Origin: CAWDMC01 sp963803295
GTDB lineage: Bacteria; Acidobacteriota; Terriglobia; UBA7540
Assembly (NCBI GenBank): GCA_963803295.1
Contig: CAWDMC010000010.1
Span: 434,001-498,000, forward strand
Length of the DNA: 64,000 nt
Reading direction: 5' to 3'
Made by a program: the position numbers and the translations under genes
Notes under the pieces: generated by a model
The model's input: the letters and a program-made list of their open reading frames with translations, nothing else
Told to the model about the DNA's origin: nothing
Databases searched by the model: none
Shown here: positions 17,887-26,416 of the stretch, one piece after another
Layout: every line of letters starts with the position of its first letter
How positions within the stretch are numbered: position 1 is the stretch's first letter

Positions 17887-18090
17887 CTACAATCGCTCGA
17901 CGTTGTCAGCCTGCAAGCCCTTGGGACCCTTACGTACCTCGAAGCTAACGCGTGCACCCTCTTCCAGGGATCGGTAGCCCTCGCCCTGGATGGCCGAAAA
18001 ATGGACGAACACATCATCGCCGCTCTCACGTCGGATAAAGCCATAGCCTTTGGCGGCGTTGAACCACTTGACGGTACCTTGTTCCTTCAT
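17887..18090 (-). CDS. cold-shock protein (CspA family)
   Basis: The 67-residue protein is a single OB-fold that binds single-stranded RNA and DNA. It has RNP1-like KGYGFIRRESGDDVFVHFSA and the family opening GTVKWFNAAKGYGF. The end KGPKGLQADNVERL is typical. The start at 18090 is chosen because it begins directly with the domain, with AAGGA about 10 bases before. The same frame is open for 55 codons upstream, but that part looks like a long 5' leader, which is usual for csp genes. Confidence 0.95.
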   Translation of the reverse strand: MKEQGTVKWFNAAKGYGFIRRESGDDVFVHFSAIQGEGYRSLEEGARVSFEVRKGPKGLQADNVERL

Positions 18091-18515
18091 TCGGAAGACA
18101 TCCTTTAGTGTTGAATTAGCAATTTGTGGGTACGGCAACGGCGGGCGATATCCCGGCGATTCCGATGTAAAACCGAAAGTCACACAAACCCCAAGCTTCG
18201 CACGAGCACCTTGGGGACATGCAAGACTCGTCGGAATTACAGTTCCAAACTGCAAGGCTATCTTAACATGTTTTCTTTCAGCTGACTAGAGGAAAAATTA
18301 GAAAAGTGGCTTTGCCTCTCCTGCTAGGCGAACCAAGCACCGAAAGGCACTTCGCCGACTCATGAATGGCCGGACACCTCAGGCGGACCAAGCTGCTGCT
18401 TTCAAACGCTCGTGGCCCACAGCGACCGGCCCAGAAAGATCGACGTGTGCTATGCTATGGGAGCTTTCGCCAGCTGCTACTACCGCCGTTGCTCGGTGCT
18501 GACGGCCGTGCTGAC

Positions 18516-19514
18516 ATGGAACTCTTCGAGCTCGCCAAGACGCTAGTCGATATCGACTCAGTAACCGGCAACGAGTCCGCGTGCGGACATTTCCTCGCCC
18601 AATATTTGGCGGATCGCGGCTTCAAGGTGGAACTGCAACCGGTAAGCGATGGACGCTCAAACGTGCTGGCTTTTTGGGGAGTGCCAGACGTCGTGCTGAG
18701 CACCCACATGGACACCGTGCCCCCTTTCAGCCCTGCCGGCGAGGATTTGGAGCACCTTTACGGCAGGGGATCCTGTGACGCGAAAGGAATCATTGCCAGC
18801 CAGGTGACCGCAGCGGAACATCTGATGGCCGAAGGCATCAGTGATTTCGGCCTGCTTTTTCTGGTTGGCGAGGAGGTTTTCAGCGATGGGGCCCAAATGG
18901 CCAACAGGTCGCCGCGCGGGTCCAGGTTCATCATTAATGGAGAGCCTACTGAGAACAAGCTGGCCCTCGGCTCGAAAGGCGTTCTGCGCATTGACTTGCG
19001 GGCGCACGGCCGCATGGCGCACTCCGCCTATCCGCATCTCGGTGAGTCGGCCATTGACAAGCTGCTGGACGCGCTCGAGGGCCTCCGGCAACTGTCCTTG
19101 CCGGAGGATCCGGTGCTCGGACGCGCTACCATGAACATTGGGGTTATCGCCGGTGGCCGGGCCGCCAACGTTGTGCCCGATGAGGCCATGGCCCAGGTCC
19201 TCTGTCGCACGGTGGGGGACACGACCGAAATGCGACGCAATATCAGCGCCAACCTCGATGGCCTCTGCGACTATGAATTTGTCCGGGAGACGCCCGCAAT
19301 CTACATGGAGAATCTTGACGGCTTTCGGACGGATGTCGTAGCTTTTACCACTGATATTCCCTCTCTTGGTAGCTGGGGACGTCCACTTCTGCTGGGACCC
19401 GGCTCGATCTTGGTGGCCCACACCGATCATGAGCGGGTTCGGAAATCCGATCTGGTGGAGGCCGTCGATCTCTACTGCAAGATGGTACGGCAACTGAAGC
19501 TGCGGGTAGACTGA
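18516..19514 (+). CDS. M20-family deacylase, probable N-succinyl-diaminopimelate desuccinylase
   Basis: The 332-residue protein belongs to the ArgE/DapE/ACY1 zinc amidohydrolases. Metal-site motifs are VLSTHMDTVPPF, GRGSCDAKGIIASQ and FLVGEEVFSDG, and the dimerisation domain contains the usual HGRMAHSAYPHLGESAIDKL segment. The following genes are asd, dapB, dapA and dapD; because dapD makes succinylated intermediates, a desuccinylase is required, and this gene is the natural candidate. That assignment rests on context; ArgE-like activity is possible. The ATG at 18516 starts the domain directly; an earlier in-frame start at 18366 adds a tail without family features. Its ribosome binding site is weak. 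Confidence 0.82.
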   Translation: MELFELAKTLVDIDSVTGNESACGHFLAQYLADRGFKVELQPVSDGRSNVLAFWGVPDVVLSTHMDTVPPFSPAGEDLEHLYGRGSCDAKGIIASQVTAAEHLMAEGISDFGLLFLVGEEVFSDGAQMANRSPRGSRFIINGEPTENKLALGSKGVLRIDLRAHGRMAHSAYPHLGESAIDKLLDALEGLRQLSLPEDPVLGRATMNIGVIAGGRAANVVPDEAMAQVLCRTVGDTTEMRRNISANLDGLCDYEFVRETPAIYMENLDGFRTDVVAFTTDIPSLGSWGRPLLLGPGSILVAHTDHERVRKSDLVEAVDLYCKMVRQLKLRVD

Positions 19515-19724
19515 ACTGCGCCCGGTCGTGCAGCTTGGGCAAATCAACCTCCAGCTTAGGAGTGCGAGCCGGAAGTGTGGTTTCAGCCCTCGGTCCTGTC
19601 CTGTAGCGCGGGTGGGGCTAGGTATCGAGAGGAAGGGGCAGTTCTCAGCCGTCGCTGTCAGTGGTGGAGATCCTCGAGTCCCGATCAAGGCTGAAGGCCG
19701 AAACGGAAAGGAACGGCTTTAGGA

Positions 19725-20774
19725 ATGAAGAAACTTGAAGTTGGCATCCTGGGAGCCACGGGCATGGTGGGACAGCGCTTCATCAGCCTGCTCGAGCACC
19801 ACCCTTGGTTTGAAGTGAAATGGCTGGCGGCCTCCGAGCGGTCTGCGGGCAAGACCTATGCCGCGGCCTGCTCCTGGCGGCTGCGTGATCCCTTGCCGAA
19901 GTTCGCGCGCGAACTGGAAGTGCATGAGTGCAAGCCGATTGGCGCGCCGCAATTACTTTTCTCTTCGCTCGATTCCAAAATCGCAGGGGAAGTGGAGCGC
20001 GAGTTCGCGCGGGCGGGTCACGCCGTGATTTCGAACTCGTCGAATTTCCGCATGGACCAGGATGTGCCGCTGCTCATCCCCGAAGTCAACCCGGATCACT
20101 TGGCGCTGGTGCGCACCCAGCGACAGCAGCGCGGCTGGAAGGGCATGATTGTCACCAATCCCAACTGCACCGCGATCGGCTTGGTGATGTCCCTGGCGCC
20201 CCTGGAGAAGCAGTTCGGTCTCGACAAGGTGCTGATGACCAGCATGCAGGCGGTCTCGGGCGCCGGGTATCCGGGTGTGCCCACCCTCGATATTCTGGGA
20301 AACGTGGTACCGCATATCGGAGGCGAGGAAGAGAAGGTGGAGCGGGAAACTCGCAAGCTGCTGGGCAAACTCGTGGACGGCGTCGTCAAATCCGGATCGT
20401 TCGCAATCAGCGCCCACTGCAATCGAGTGATGGTGGAAGATGGCCATACCGAGACCATATCGGTGTCACTCAAGTCAAAGGCTTCCGTCGAGGACCTGAT
20501 CGAAGCCTGGCGTAAATACCGGGCGCTCCCTCAAGAAAGGCAGTTGCCCTCCGCGCCGGTTCACCCGATCGTGGTCCGCGAGGAAAAGGATCGTCCCCAA
20601 CCCAAGTTCGACCTCAACGTGGAAAAAGGGATGGCTACTGTGGTCGGCCGGGTCCGTCCTTGTCCGGTGCTGGAGTTTAAATACGTAGCGCTCTCACACA
20701 ATACCGTTCGGGGAGCAGCCGGCGCGGCGATACTGAATGCCGAGATGATGAAATCGGAAGGGTATCTCGATTAG
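19725..20774 (+). CDS. asd: aspartate-semialdehyde dehydrogenase (archaeal/fungal type)
   Basis: Asd reduces aspartyl phosphate to aspartate semialdehyde, the branch point to lysine, threonine and methionine. The 349-residue protein has the NADP-binding opening VGILGATGMVGQRFISLL, the catalytic cysteine in TNPNCTAIGL (about residue 147) and ISAHCNRVMVEDGHTE. Length and motifs match the archaeal/fungal branch of the family more than the E. coli-like one. TTTAGGA precedes the ATG. It is the second gene of the diaminopimelate cluster. Confidence 0.93.
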   Translation: MKKLEVGILGATGMVGQRFISLLEHHPWFEVKWLAASERSAGKTYAAACSWRLRDPLPKFARELEVHECKPIGAPQLLFSSLDSKIAGEVEREFARAGHAVISNSSNFRMDQDVPLLIPEVNPDHLALVRTQRQQRGWKGMIVTNPNCTAIGLVMSLAPLEKQFGLDKVLMTSMQAVSGAGYPGVPTLDILGNVVPHIGGEEEKVERETRKLLGKLVDGVVKSGSFAISAHCNRVMVEDGHTETISVSLKSKASVEDLIEAWRKYRALPQERQLPSAPVHPIVVREEKDRPQPKFDLNVEKGMATVVGRVRPCPVLEFKYVALSHNTVRGAAGAAILNAEMMKSEGYLD

Positions 20775-20877
20775 TCGTTGGGTCGCGAGTCTGGTGTTTC
20801 GAGTCAGAGGCTTCCGGTCGCTGGACTCCGGGCGCTGGAACGGTTGACTTGATCGATGCCGTACAGGAGTCGATGAA

Positions 20878-21636
20878 ATGGCTGAAGATGCTTCCCCACC
20901 CGGAACCTTAGACTCCGAACCGAGCGGCCACATAAACCTTGCCCTGATCGGCTACGGCAAGATGGGCCAGACCGTTGCCAAGCTCGCAACTCAGCGTGGT
21001 TTCAACGTACAATTGGTGCTGGACATCGACGATAACAAGGATGGAGGCGGCATAGACTCCGAGACTTTCGACGGCATTGGTGTAGCCATCGAATTTACGA
21101 TGCCCAAAGCCGTAATCGGCAACGTCCGGCGCGCCGCCGCGGCAGGCGTGAATCTTGTGGTTGGCACCACCGGCTGGCATGACCGGCTTGAGGAAGTCCG
21201 CGAGATCGTCGACAAAGCGGGCATCGGCATGGTGTATGCAGCGAACTTCTCTATTGGTGTGAATCTCTTCTATAAAGTGGCCCGCCACGCCGCCGAGCTG
21301 TTCGCCCCGTTTCCCATGTACGACGCCTATCTCTACGAGGCGCATCATAAGTTCAAGAAAGACGTGCCTTCGGGCACGGCCATCGAGTTAAAGCGGCGTG
21401 TCCAGCCGCCTTTCGGTGAGCGTGAAATACCAGTGGCCTCGGTGCGTGCCGGTCATATTCCCGGCGCGCACGAACTGGGGTTCGACTCCGAGGCTGACAC
21501 GGTGATCTTGCGACATACAGCACGCAATCGCCAGGGATTCGCCGAGGGCGCCCTGCTGGCGGCTCGGTGGATCGTAGGGAAGAAGGGTCTGTTCAGCTTC
21601 TCCGAAGTGCTGGAGACTGTGAAGGGTAAAGTCTAA
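20878..21636 (+). CDS. dapB: 4-hydroxy-tetrahydrodipicolinate reductase
   Basis: DapB reduces the DapA product to tetrahydrodipicolinate with NAD(P)H. The 252-residue protein has the nucleotide motif LIGYGKMGQTVAKLA, the TTGWHDRLEEVREIV segment and the catalytic loop YEAHHKFKKDVPSGTAIE, with the His-His pair and Lys. AGGAG lies 8 bases before the ATG at 20878; an ATG at 20873 is in another frame. The ~17-residue N-terminal extension before the nucleotide domain is slightly long for the family. Confidence 0.94.
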   Translation: MAEDASPPGTLDSEPSGHINLALIGYGKMGQTVAKLATQRGFNVQLVLDIDDNKDGGGIDSETFDGIGVAIEFTMPKAVIGNVRRAAAAGVNLVVGTTGWHDRLEEVREIVDKAGIGMVYAANFSIGVNLFYKVARHAAELFAPFPMYDAYLYEAHHKFKKDVPSGTAIELKRRVQPPFGEREIPVASVRAGHIPGAHELGFDSEADTVILRHTARNRQGFAEGALLAARWIVGKKGLFSFSEVLETVKGKV

Positions 21637-21720
21637 AGGGGTAAAGGACAATGTGAGGTCGATCACATAAGGTCGGTTTGCCTTCTACCTTTTTGGAGCT
21701 TCGCCCTTCGAGGAGTAACC

Positions 21721-22620
21721 ATGAATCTCGACATTCGTGGCTGCGGCACTGCGCTCGTCACGCCCTTTCGCCGCGATGGCGCCGTAGACGATGAGGCTCT
21801 GCGCCGCCTGGTGCAATTCCAGATCAGCGAGGGCATCGATTTCCTGGTACCCTGCGGTACGACCGGTGAGACACCAGCGCTGGAGCACGGCGAGTACACC
21901 GGCGTGATTCGTTTGGTGCTTGAAGGGGCGAAGGGCAAAGTGCCCGTGATCGCCGGCGTAGGCGGCAACAGCACGAGGAGGGTGGCCGAGCACGCGTGCG
22001 AGGTGGAGGCGCTGGGTGTGCAAGGCATACTTTCAGTGGCGCCCTACTACAACAAGCCCACGCAGGAAGGGCTCTATCAGCACTTCGCCGCTATTGCCGA
22101 GGCGACCCGGTTGCCGATCATTCTCTACAACGTGCCGGGTCGCACGTCGTCGAACATTGAGCCCGCCACCGTGAAGCGCCTGGCCGCGATCCCTAACATT
22201 ATCGGCATTAAGGAAGCCTCGGGAAGCATCACCCAGCAAATGGAGGTCATTAGTTCGGTCCCTCGGGATTTCCGGGTACTTTCGGGTGACGATGCCTTCA
22301 CCTTGCCGCTGATAGCGGCGGGAGGCGTCGGCGTGATCTCTGTGGTGGCAAACGCAATACCTCGTCAGTTCACCAACCTCACCCACCTGCTGCTTGAAGG
22401 AAAGTACGAGGAGGCCAGACAGCTCCACTATCAGCTGTTACCGCTGATGCAGGTGAGCTTCATCGAGACCAATCCTATTCCGGTAAAGGCGGCGCTCGCC
22501 ATGATGGGACTGATCGAGGAAGTGTACCGCCTGCCCATGGTCCCCCTAAAGGCGGAGAATCGGGTCAAACTGGAAAAGGTCCTTGCCGCCCAAGGATTGC
22601 TGCAGCCACAGAAGGTTTGA
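21721..22620 (+). CDS. dapA: 4-hydroxy-tetrahydrodipicolinate synthase
   Basis: DapA condenses pyruvate with aspartate semialdehyde. The 299-residue TIM-barrel protein has the pyruvate-binding FLVPCGTTGETPAL, the catalytic Tyr in IILYNVPGRTSSN and the Schiff-base lysine in IIGIKEASGSI. The end segment SFIETNPIPVKAALAMMGLI is typical. GAGGAGT precedes the ATG. It follows dapB by 84 bases. Confidence 0.96.
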   Translation: MNLDIRGCGTALVTPFRRDGAVDDEALRRLVQFQISEGIDFLVPCGTTGETPALEHGEYTGVIRLVLEGAKGKVPVIAGVGGNSTRRVAEHACEVEALGVQGILSVAPYYNKPTQEGLYQHFAAIAEATRLPIILYNVPGRTSSNIEPATVKRLAAIPNIIGIKEASGSITQQMEVISSVPRDFRVLSGDDAFTLPLIAAGGVGVISVVANAIPRQFTNLTHLLLEGKYEEARQLHYQLLPLMQVSFIETNPIPVKAALAMMGLIEEVYRLPMVPLKAENRVKLEKVLAAQGLLQPQKV

Positions 22621-22679
22621 GGTTGCCCGGAACCGATTCATCGCAGGGCCGCAAGGCAACGGAGAGACGTCCGAAAGCC

Positions 22680-23543
22680 ATGGATCTGGAATCACGCATT
22701 GCGGAATTGTTTGCCCGCATAGGCGTAGAATACGGCGACGAGTATTTTCAGGCATTTGACGAGTTCAAAGCGGCGCTGAACCAAGGGCAGATTCGTGCAG
22801 CGGAGCCCGACGCGTCCTCCTCTACCGGATGGAAAGTGAATGCCTGGGTGAAGAAGGGCATTCTGCTAGGATTCCGCATTGGCCGGATGGTTGAAATGCC
22901 TCCCGCGGGATTTCAGTTCCGCGACAAGCACACCTACCCACTGCAGCAGATTCCGGCCAGCCGCAACGTGCGCGTGGTACCAGGCGGATCGTCGATTCGC
23001 GACGGCTGCTACATCGGCAAAGGCGTCGTCTGCATGCCGCCTATGTACGTCAATGCGGGTGCCTATGTGGGCGACGGCACGATGATTGACTCGCATGCTC
23101 TCGTGGGTTCCTGTGCCCAGATTGGCAGGAAGTGCCATCTTTCGGCCGGAGCACAGATCGGTGGTGTACTCGAGCCGATCGGCGCCATGCCGGTAATTAT
23201 CGAGGATGAAGTGCTGGTGGGCGGCAATTGCGGAGTGTACGAAGGCACGATCGTCGGCCAGGGCGCAGTGCTTGCTGCCGGAACTGTCCTGACAGGCTCA
23301 ACCCCGGTGTACGATATCGTGCGGGACGCGGTGTACCGCCGCGAGACCGCGACCAGCGGAGACTCAGTCGAAGTGACGCGGCCACTGCTAATTCCTACCG
23401 GAGCTGTGGTAGTTCCCGGAGCGCGAGCCATCACCCGCGGCCACGGCAAGGAACTCGGACTTTCGCTTTACACCCCCGTGATCATCAAGTATCGCGACGA
23501 GAAGACGGACCAGGCAGTGCGCCTGGAGGAATTGCTGCGTTAG
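22680..23543 (+). CDS. dapD: tetrahydrodipicolinate N-succinyltransferase
   Basis: DapD transfers succinate from succinyl-CoA to tetrahydrodipicolinate, committing the cell to the succinylase branch of diaminopimelate synthesis. The 287-residue protein has an N-terminal helical part and a left-handed beta-helix of hexapeptide repeats (IRDGCYIGKGVVCMPPMYVN, then AYVGDGTMIDSHALVGSCAQ and IGGVLEPIGAMPVIIEDEVL). The ATG at 22680 is chosen because it starts the domain. The aminotransferase (DapC) step is not encoded in the window. Confidence 0.94.
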   Translation: MDLESRIAELFARIGVEYGDEYFQAFDEFKAALNQGQIRAAEPDASSSTGWKVNAWVKKGILLGFRIGRMVEMPPAGFQFRDKHTYPLQQIPASRNVRVVPGGSSIRDGCYIGKGVVCMPPMYVNAGAYVGDGTMIDSHALVGSCAQIGRKCHLSAGAQIGGVLEPIGAMPVIIEDEVLVGGNCGVYEGTIVGQGAVLAAGTVLTGSTPVYDIVRDAVYRRETATSGDSVEVTRPLLIPTGAVVVPGARAITRGHGKELGLSLYTPVIIKYRDEKTDQAVRLEELLR

Positions 23544-23660
23544 GCAGAGCCCGCCTTCCGGTCGCATTCGAAGCCATCCAAATCGATCATCTCCATAGAA
23601 CTTATCAAGCCGACGCTAACCTAATTCCTGTCTGAATGTGGAAAAGGAGGGACGGACCCG

Positions 23661-23682
23661 TTTGTCAGGAGAGAATGACAAA
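23661..23682 (+). promoter_or_regulatory. inverted repeat upstream of the ilvB promoter
   Basis: TTTGTCA (23661-23667) and TGACAAA (23676-23682) form a perfect inverted repeat with an 8-base gap, ending 6 bases before the -35 box. The position suits an activator or repressor site. Confidence 0.5.
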
Positions 23683-23688
23683 AAGGCC

Positions 23689-23718
23689 TTGACATGGGTG
23701 ACAAGGCTATCATATCAT
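23689..23718 (+). promoter_or_regulatory. ilvB promoter
   Basis: TTGACA at 23689-23694 and TATCAT at 23713-23718 are 18 bases apart. Transcription would start near 23725, inside the palindrome described next, and give a ~100-base leader before ilvB. Confidence 0.6.
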
Positions 23719-23724
23719 CGGGCC

Positions 23725-23740
23725 TACCGACCGGTCGGTA
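23725..23740. promoter_or_regulatory. 16-bp perfect palindrome, TetR-type operator candidate
   Basis: TACCGACCGGTCGGTA is perfectly self-complementary and covers the expected transcription start of ilvB. ACCGACCGGTCGGT-type palindromes are typical TetR/AcrR-family operators. No TetR gene is adjacent; the nearest in the window is at 9.8 kb. Confidence 0.65.
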
Positions 23741-23823
23741 TAGAGTCCACAGGCGGTCTTAGATTCGGGTCTGTGTTACTGTATCTCAAATGTTTTTGAA
23801 TTGAGAAGGTTGGGCCGAAGAAA

Positions 23824-25614
23824 ATGGGAAAGCCACTGACCGGTTCAGAAATCCTGCTGCAAAGCCTGCATCGTGAGAAAGTGGAGGTCATTTTCGGTCT
23901 CCCGGGCGGTGCGGTGCTGCCTTTATATGACGCGCTCTATAGCGCCGGTATCCGTCACCTGCTGGTGCGCCACGAGCAAGCAGCTGCGTTCGCGGCCGAT
24001 GGCTACGCTCGGGCCTCAGGAAAGCCGGGAGTCCTGCTGGTCACGTCCGGTCCTGGCGCGACCAACGTGGTTACAGGACTCACCTCCGCGTTGATGGACT
24101 CGATTCCGGTCGTGGCCCTCACGGGGCAGGTCCCCGCGTCGTTGATCGGCAAGGACGCCTTTCAGGAAGCCGATACGGTAGGGATTACGCTGCCCGCTAC
24201 CAAGCGTTCCTTCATGGTTCGCTCGGCGGGGGAATTGCCGGCGGTGATCCATGAGGCGTTTCAAGCGGCGGTAGCCGGACGGCCGGGTCCGGTGCTGGTT
24301 GATCTACCCAAGAGCGTGCTCATGGAACTCGCGGAGCCTGCCTTCCCGACGGAGCCGGCCACCAGCGTTGAAAGCGTCAGGATTCAGCCGCGGCGCACTC
24401 GCGAGTGGCGCGACGAGCACATCCGCCGAGTTGTGGATATGATCATGGAGAGCCGCCAGGCCGTGCTCTACGCTGGTGGGGGCGTGATCGCTTCGGAGGC
24501 CAGCACGGAATTGGCCGAGTTGGCGGAGCTGACGCATATTCCCGTAACCATGACGCTGATGGGCCTGAGCACCTTTCCCTCGCGCCATCCGCTTTCGCTC
24601 AATATGCTGGGCATGCATGGTTCCTTTGCCACGAATACGGCGGTTTGCAACTGCGATCTGCTGATCGCGGTGGGAGCGCGGTTTGACGACCGCGTAACCG
24701 GGCGCATCAGCGGTTTTGCTCCGGTTTCCAAGAAGATCCAGATTGATGTTGATCCGTCAGAAGTTAACAAAAACGTCCGCATTGACGCCAGCCTGGTGGG
24801 TGATGCCAAGGAGTCCTTGGGCGCGATTATCGATGAACTCAAACGGCGGCTTGCCGAGGGGAGCGTCTCCGCCAGTCAATGGCAGGAGGTGATGAGCCGA
24901 CGCGAGGCTTGGCTGAAGCGGATTGACGGTTGGCGGCAAGAGCATCCGCTCACCTACGACAAGTATGCCAACACTGTGAAGCCGCAGTTCGTCATCGAAA
25001 CTTTGTCGCGCTACGCTGACGAAGACGCGATCGTCGCTGTGGACGTGGGCCAGCATCAGATGTGGTCGGCTCAGTTCTTCGACTTCTACCGTCCGCGAAC
25101 CTGGCTCTCGTCAAGTGGATTAGGCGCGATGGGCTATGGGTTTCCTGCGGCCATGGGCGCGCAGCTTGCTTTCCCGGATCGGCAGGTGATGGCGATCGTT
25201 GGCGATGGCGGTTTTCAGATGACCTTGAACGACCTTGCCACCGTTGCCCAGTATCGGGTGCCGGTGAAGATCGCCGTCATCAACAACCGTGCGCTGGGTA
25301 TGGTGCGCCAATGGCAGGAGATTTTCTTCGAGAAACGCTACTGTGATATCGACCTGAACTTTGCCCCGGATTTTGCCAAGCTGGCCGAGGCGTACGGTCT
25401 CAAGGGGATTCGCGTTGAGCACCGCACCGATGTGGTGGATGCGGTGCGTGAGTTCCTCGGAGACCATGAGCCTTGCCTGGTGGATTTCTGGGTCGATCCG
25501 GCGGAAAACGTCTATCCGATTGTGCCGCCCGGCGCTGCGCTGGCGGAAATGATTGTCGAACCACCGCGCGTCTTGGTGGAAGAGGAATCCCTGGATGACC
25601 TTTGGGCGGTGTGA
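23824..25614 (+). CDS. ilvB: acetolactate synthase, large (catalytic) subunit
   Basis: The enzyme joins two pyruvates, or pyruvate and 2-oxobutyrate, in valine, leucine and isoleucine synthesis. The 596-residue ThDP enzyme has the N-terminal FGLPGGAVLPLYDAL, the activating Glu in LLVRHEQAAAFAADGYARAS, the FAD-binding central part (AVGARFDDRVTG) and the ThDP motif AIVGDGGFQMTLNDL to AVINNRALGMVRQWQ. Length is normal. The gene lies behind a promoter with two palindromic sites and is followed by an ACT-domain protein. Confidence 0.96.
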   Translation: MGKPLTGSEILLQSLHREKVEVIFGLPGGAVLPLYDALYSAGIRHLLVRHEQAAAFAADGYARASGKPGVLLVTSGPGATNVVTGLTSALMDSIPVVALTGQVPASLIGKDAFQEADTVGITLPATKRSFMVRSAGELPAVIHEAFQAAVAGRPGPVLVDLPKSVLMELAEPAFPTEPATSVESVRIQPRRTREWRDEHIRRVVDMIMESRQAVLYAGGGVIASEASTELAELAELTHIPVTMTLMGLSTFPSRHPLSLNMLGMHGSFATNTAVCNCDLLIAVGARFDDRVTGRISGFAPVSKKIQIDVDPSEVNKNVRIDASLVGDAKESLGAIIDELKRRLAEGSVSASQWQEVMSRREAWLKRIDGWRQEHPLTYDKYANTVKPQFVIETLSRYADEDAIVAVDVGQHQMWSAQFFDFYRPRTWLSSSGLGAMGYGFPAAMGAQLAFPDRQVMAIVGDGGFQMTLNDLATVAQYRVPVKIAVINNRALGMVRQWQEIFFEKRYCDIDLNFAPDFAKLAEAYGLKGIRVEHRTDVVDAVREFLGDHEPCLVDFWVDPAENVYPIVPPGAALAEMIVEPPRVLVEEESLDDLWAV

Positions 25615-25675
25615 TCGGACGGAGTACGGTACGCAGCTTGGTCTTGTAAACGTCGTATCTACAGGAGCAGAGAGT

Positions 25676-26167
25676 ATGCAGTGGCTATTAACGCTTGAAA
25701 CCGATGGCGACCCGATCACTTCCTGCCGAATTATGAACATCTTTCGGCGCAAGGGCGTGAAGATTGTTACCCTCAGCATGAGCGCGGGAACTTCGAGCAC
25801 GTCGGTTATGGCGGTGGTCGAAACCGCGGAAGGCGAAGTGGAGCATATGTTCAACTTCCTACGTTCTACGGGAGGGGTTGAGCACGTCACCTGCTACCGG
25901 CACGAAGCCTCGGCCGACGCCTGCTATGTTTTTGTCAACGCAGGCTCCGAAGCTTCCAATCCGTCTCGTTTCCTACAGTCGTTCCCGGAAGCCAAACTGG
26001 TGTTCGGCAGCCACGGCAAATACCTGCTTGAAATTCCCGCGGAAGGAGGGCTGATGGCGGGGACACCGCCCCGCGTAGCCGGGTTTGGCGAAACCGAATT
26101 TCTGTCCTTTGCCTGCATCCGTTCCACCCGGACTTCACCTTCCGGTCTGATGAGTGCGGCCAATTGA
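25676..26167 (+). CDS. ACT-domain protein, probable acetolactate synthase small subunit
   Basis: The 163-residue protein starts MQWLLTLETDGDPITSCRIM and runs NIFRRKGVKIVTLSMSAGTS, which fits a single ACT fold as in regulatory subunits of acetolactate synthase. It begins 61 bases after ilvB, with AGGAG before the ATG. It lacks the usual NIESLTVxxTE motif of IlvH/IlvN and looks more like IlvM with a longer tail. The second half (ADACYVFVNAGSEASNPSRF) is unfamiliar to me. Function as valine-responsive subunit is inferred from context. Confidence 0.7.
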   Translation: MQWLLTLETDGDPITSCRIMNIFRRKGVKIVTLSMSAGTSSTSVMAVVETAEGEVEHMFNFLRSTGGVEHVTCYRHEASADACYVFVNAGSEASNPSRFLQSFPEAKLVFGSHGKYLLEIPAEGGLMAGTPPRVAGFGETEFLSFACIRSTRTSPSGLMSAAN

Positions 26168-26189
26168 TCGTTGACCCAAGCCGGGCGTC

Positions 26190-26314
26190 TATTGAGCCTT
26201 ACAAATCAAAAGTGACGGCGTTACCGTAGCGCCGGTGTCCCCACCGGCGTTCTCGGCACTGGAGGGTAGCGCCGTTTCAGAATTGCGCGTCACTATGATT
26301 TGTAATGCTCAGTA
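26190..26314. mobile_element. MITE-like element, short copy
   Basis: Left end TATTGAGCCTTACAAATCAA and right end reverse-complemented TACTGAGCATTACAAATCAT agree over about 27 bases with three or four changes. The 125-bp element lies between the ilv small-subunit gene and ilvC and contains the same GGTGTCCCCACC hairpin as the 5960-6202 copy. It carries no gene. It may affect read-through from ilvB into ilvC. Confidence 0.75.
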
Positions 26315-26416
26315 GAGTAGAATAGGCGTTCAGTCAGAGGCGGCGACCGGCAAGCCGACACCGGCCTCAGCCGTGTCACCGTCTCCCAAACCACTTCCCC
26401 TAAAGGATGAAAAACG

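Noticed and set aside
19953..20447. Antisense open frame over asd
   Set aside because: It results from GC-rich codon bias opposite a conserved enzyme gene.
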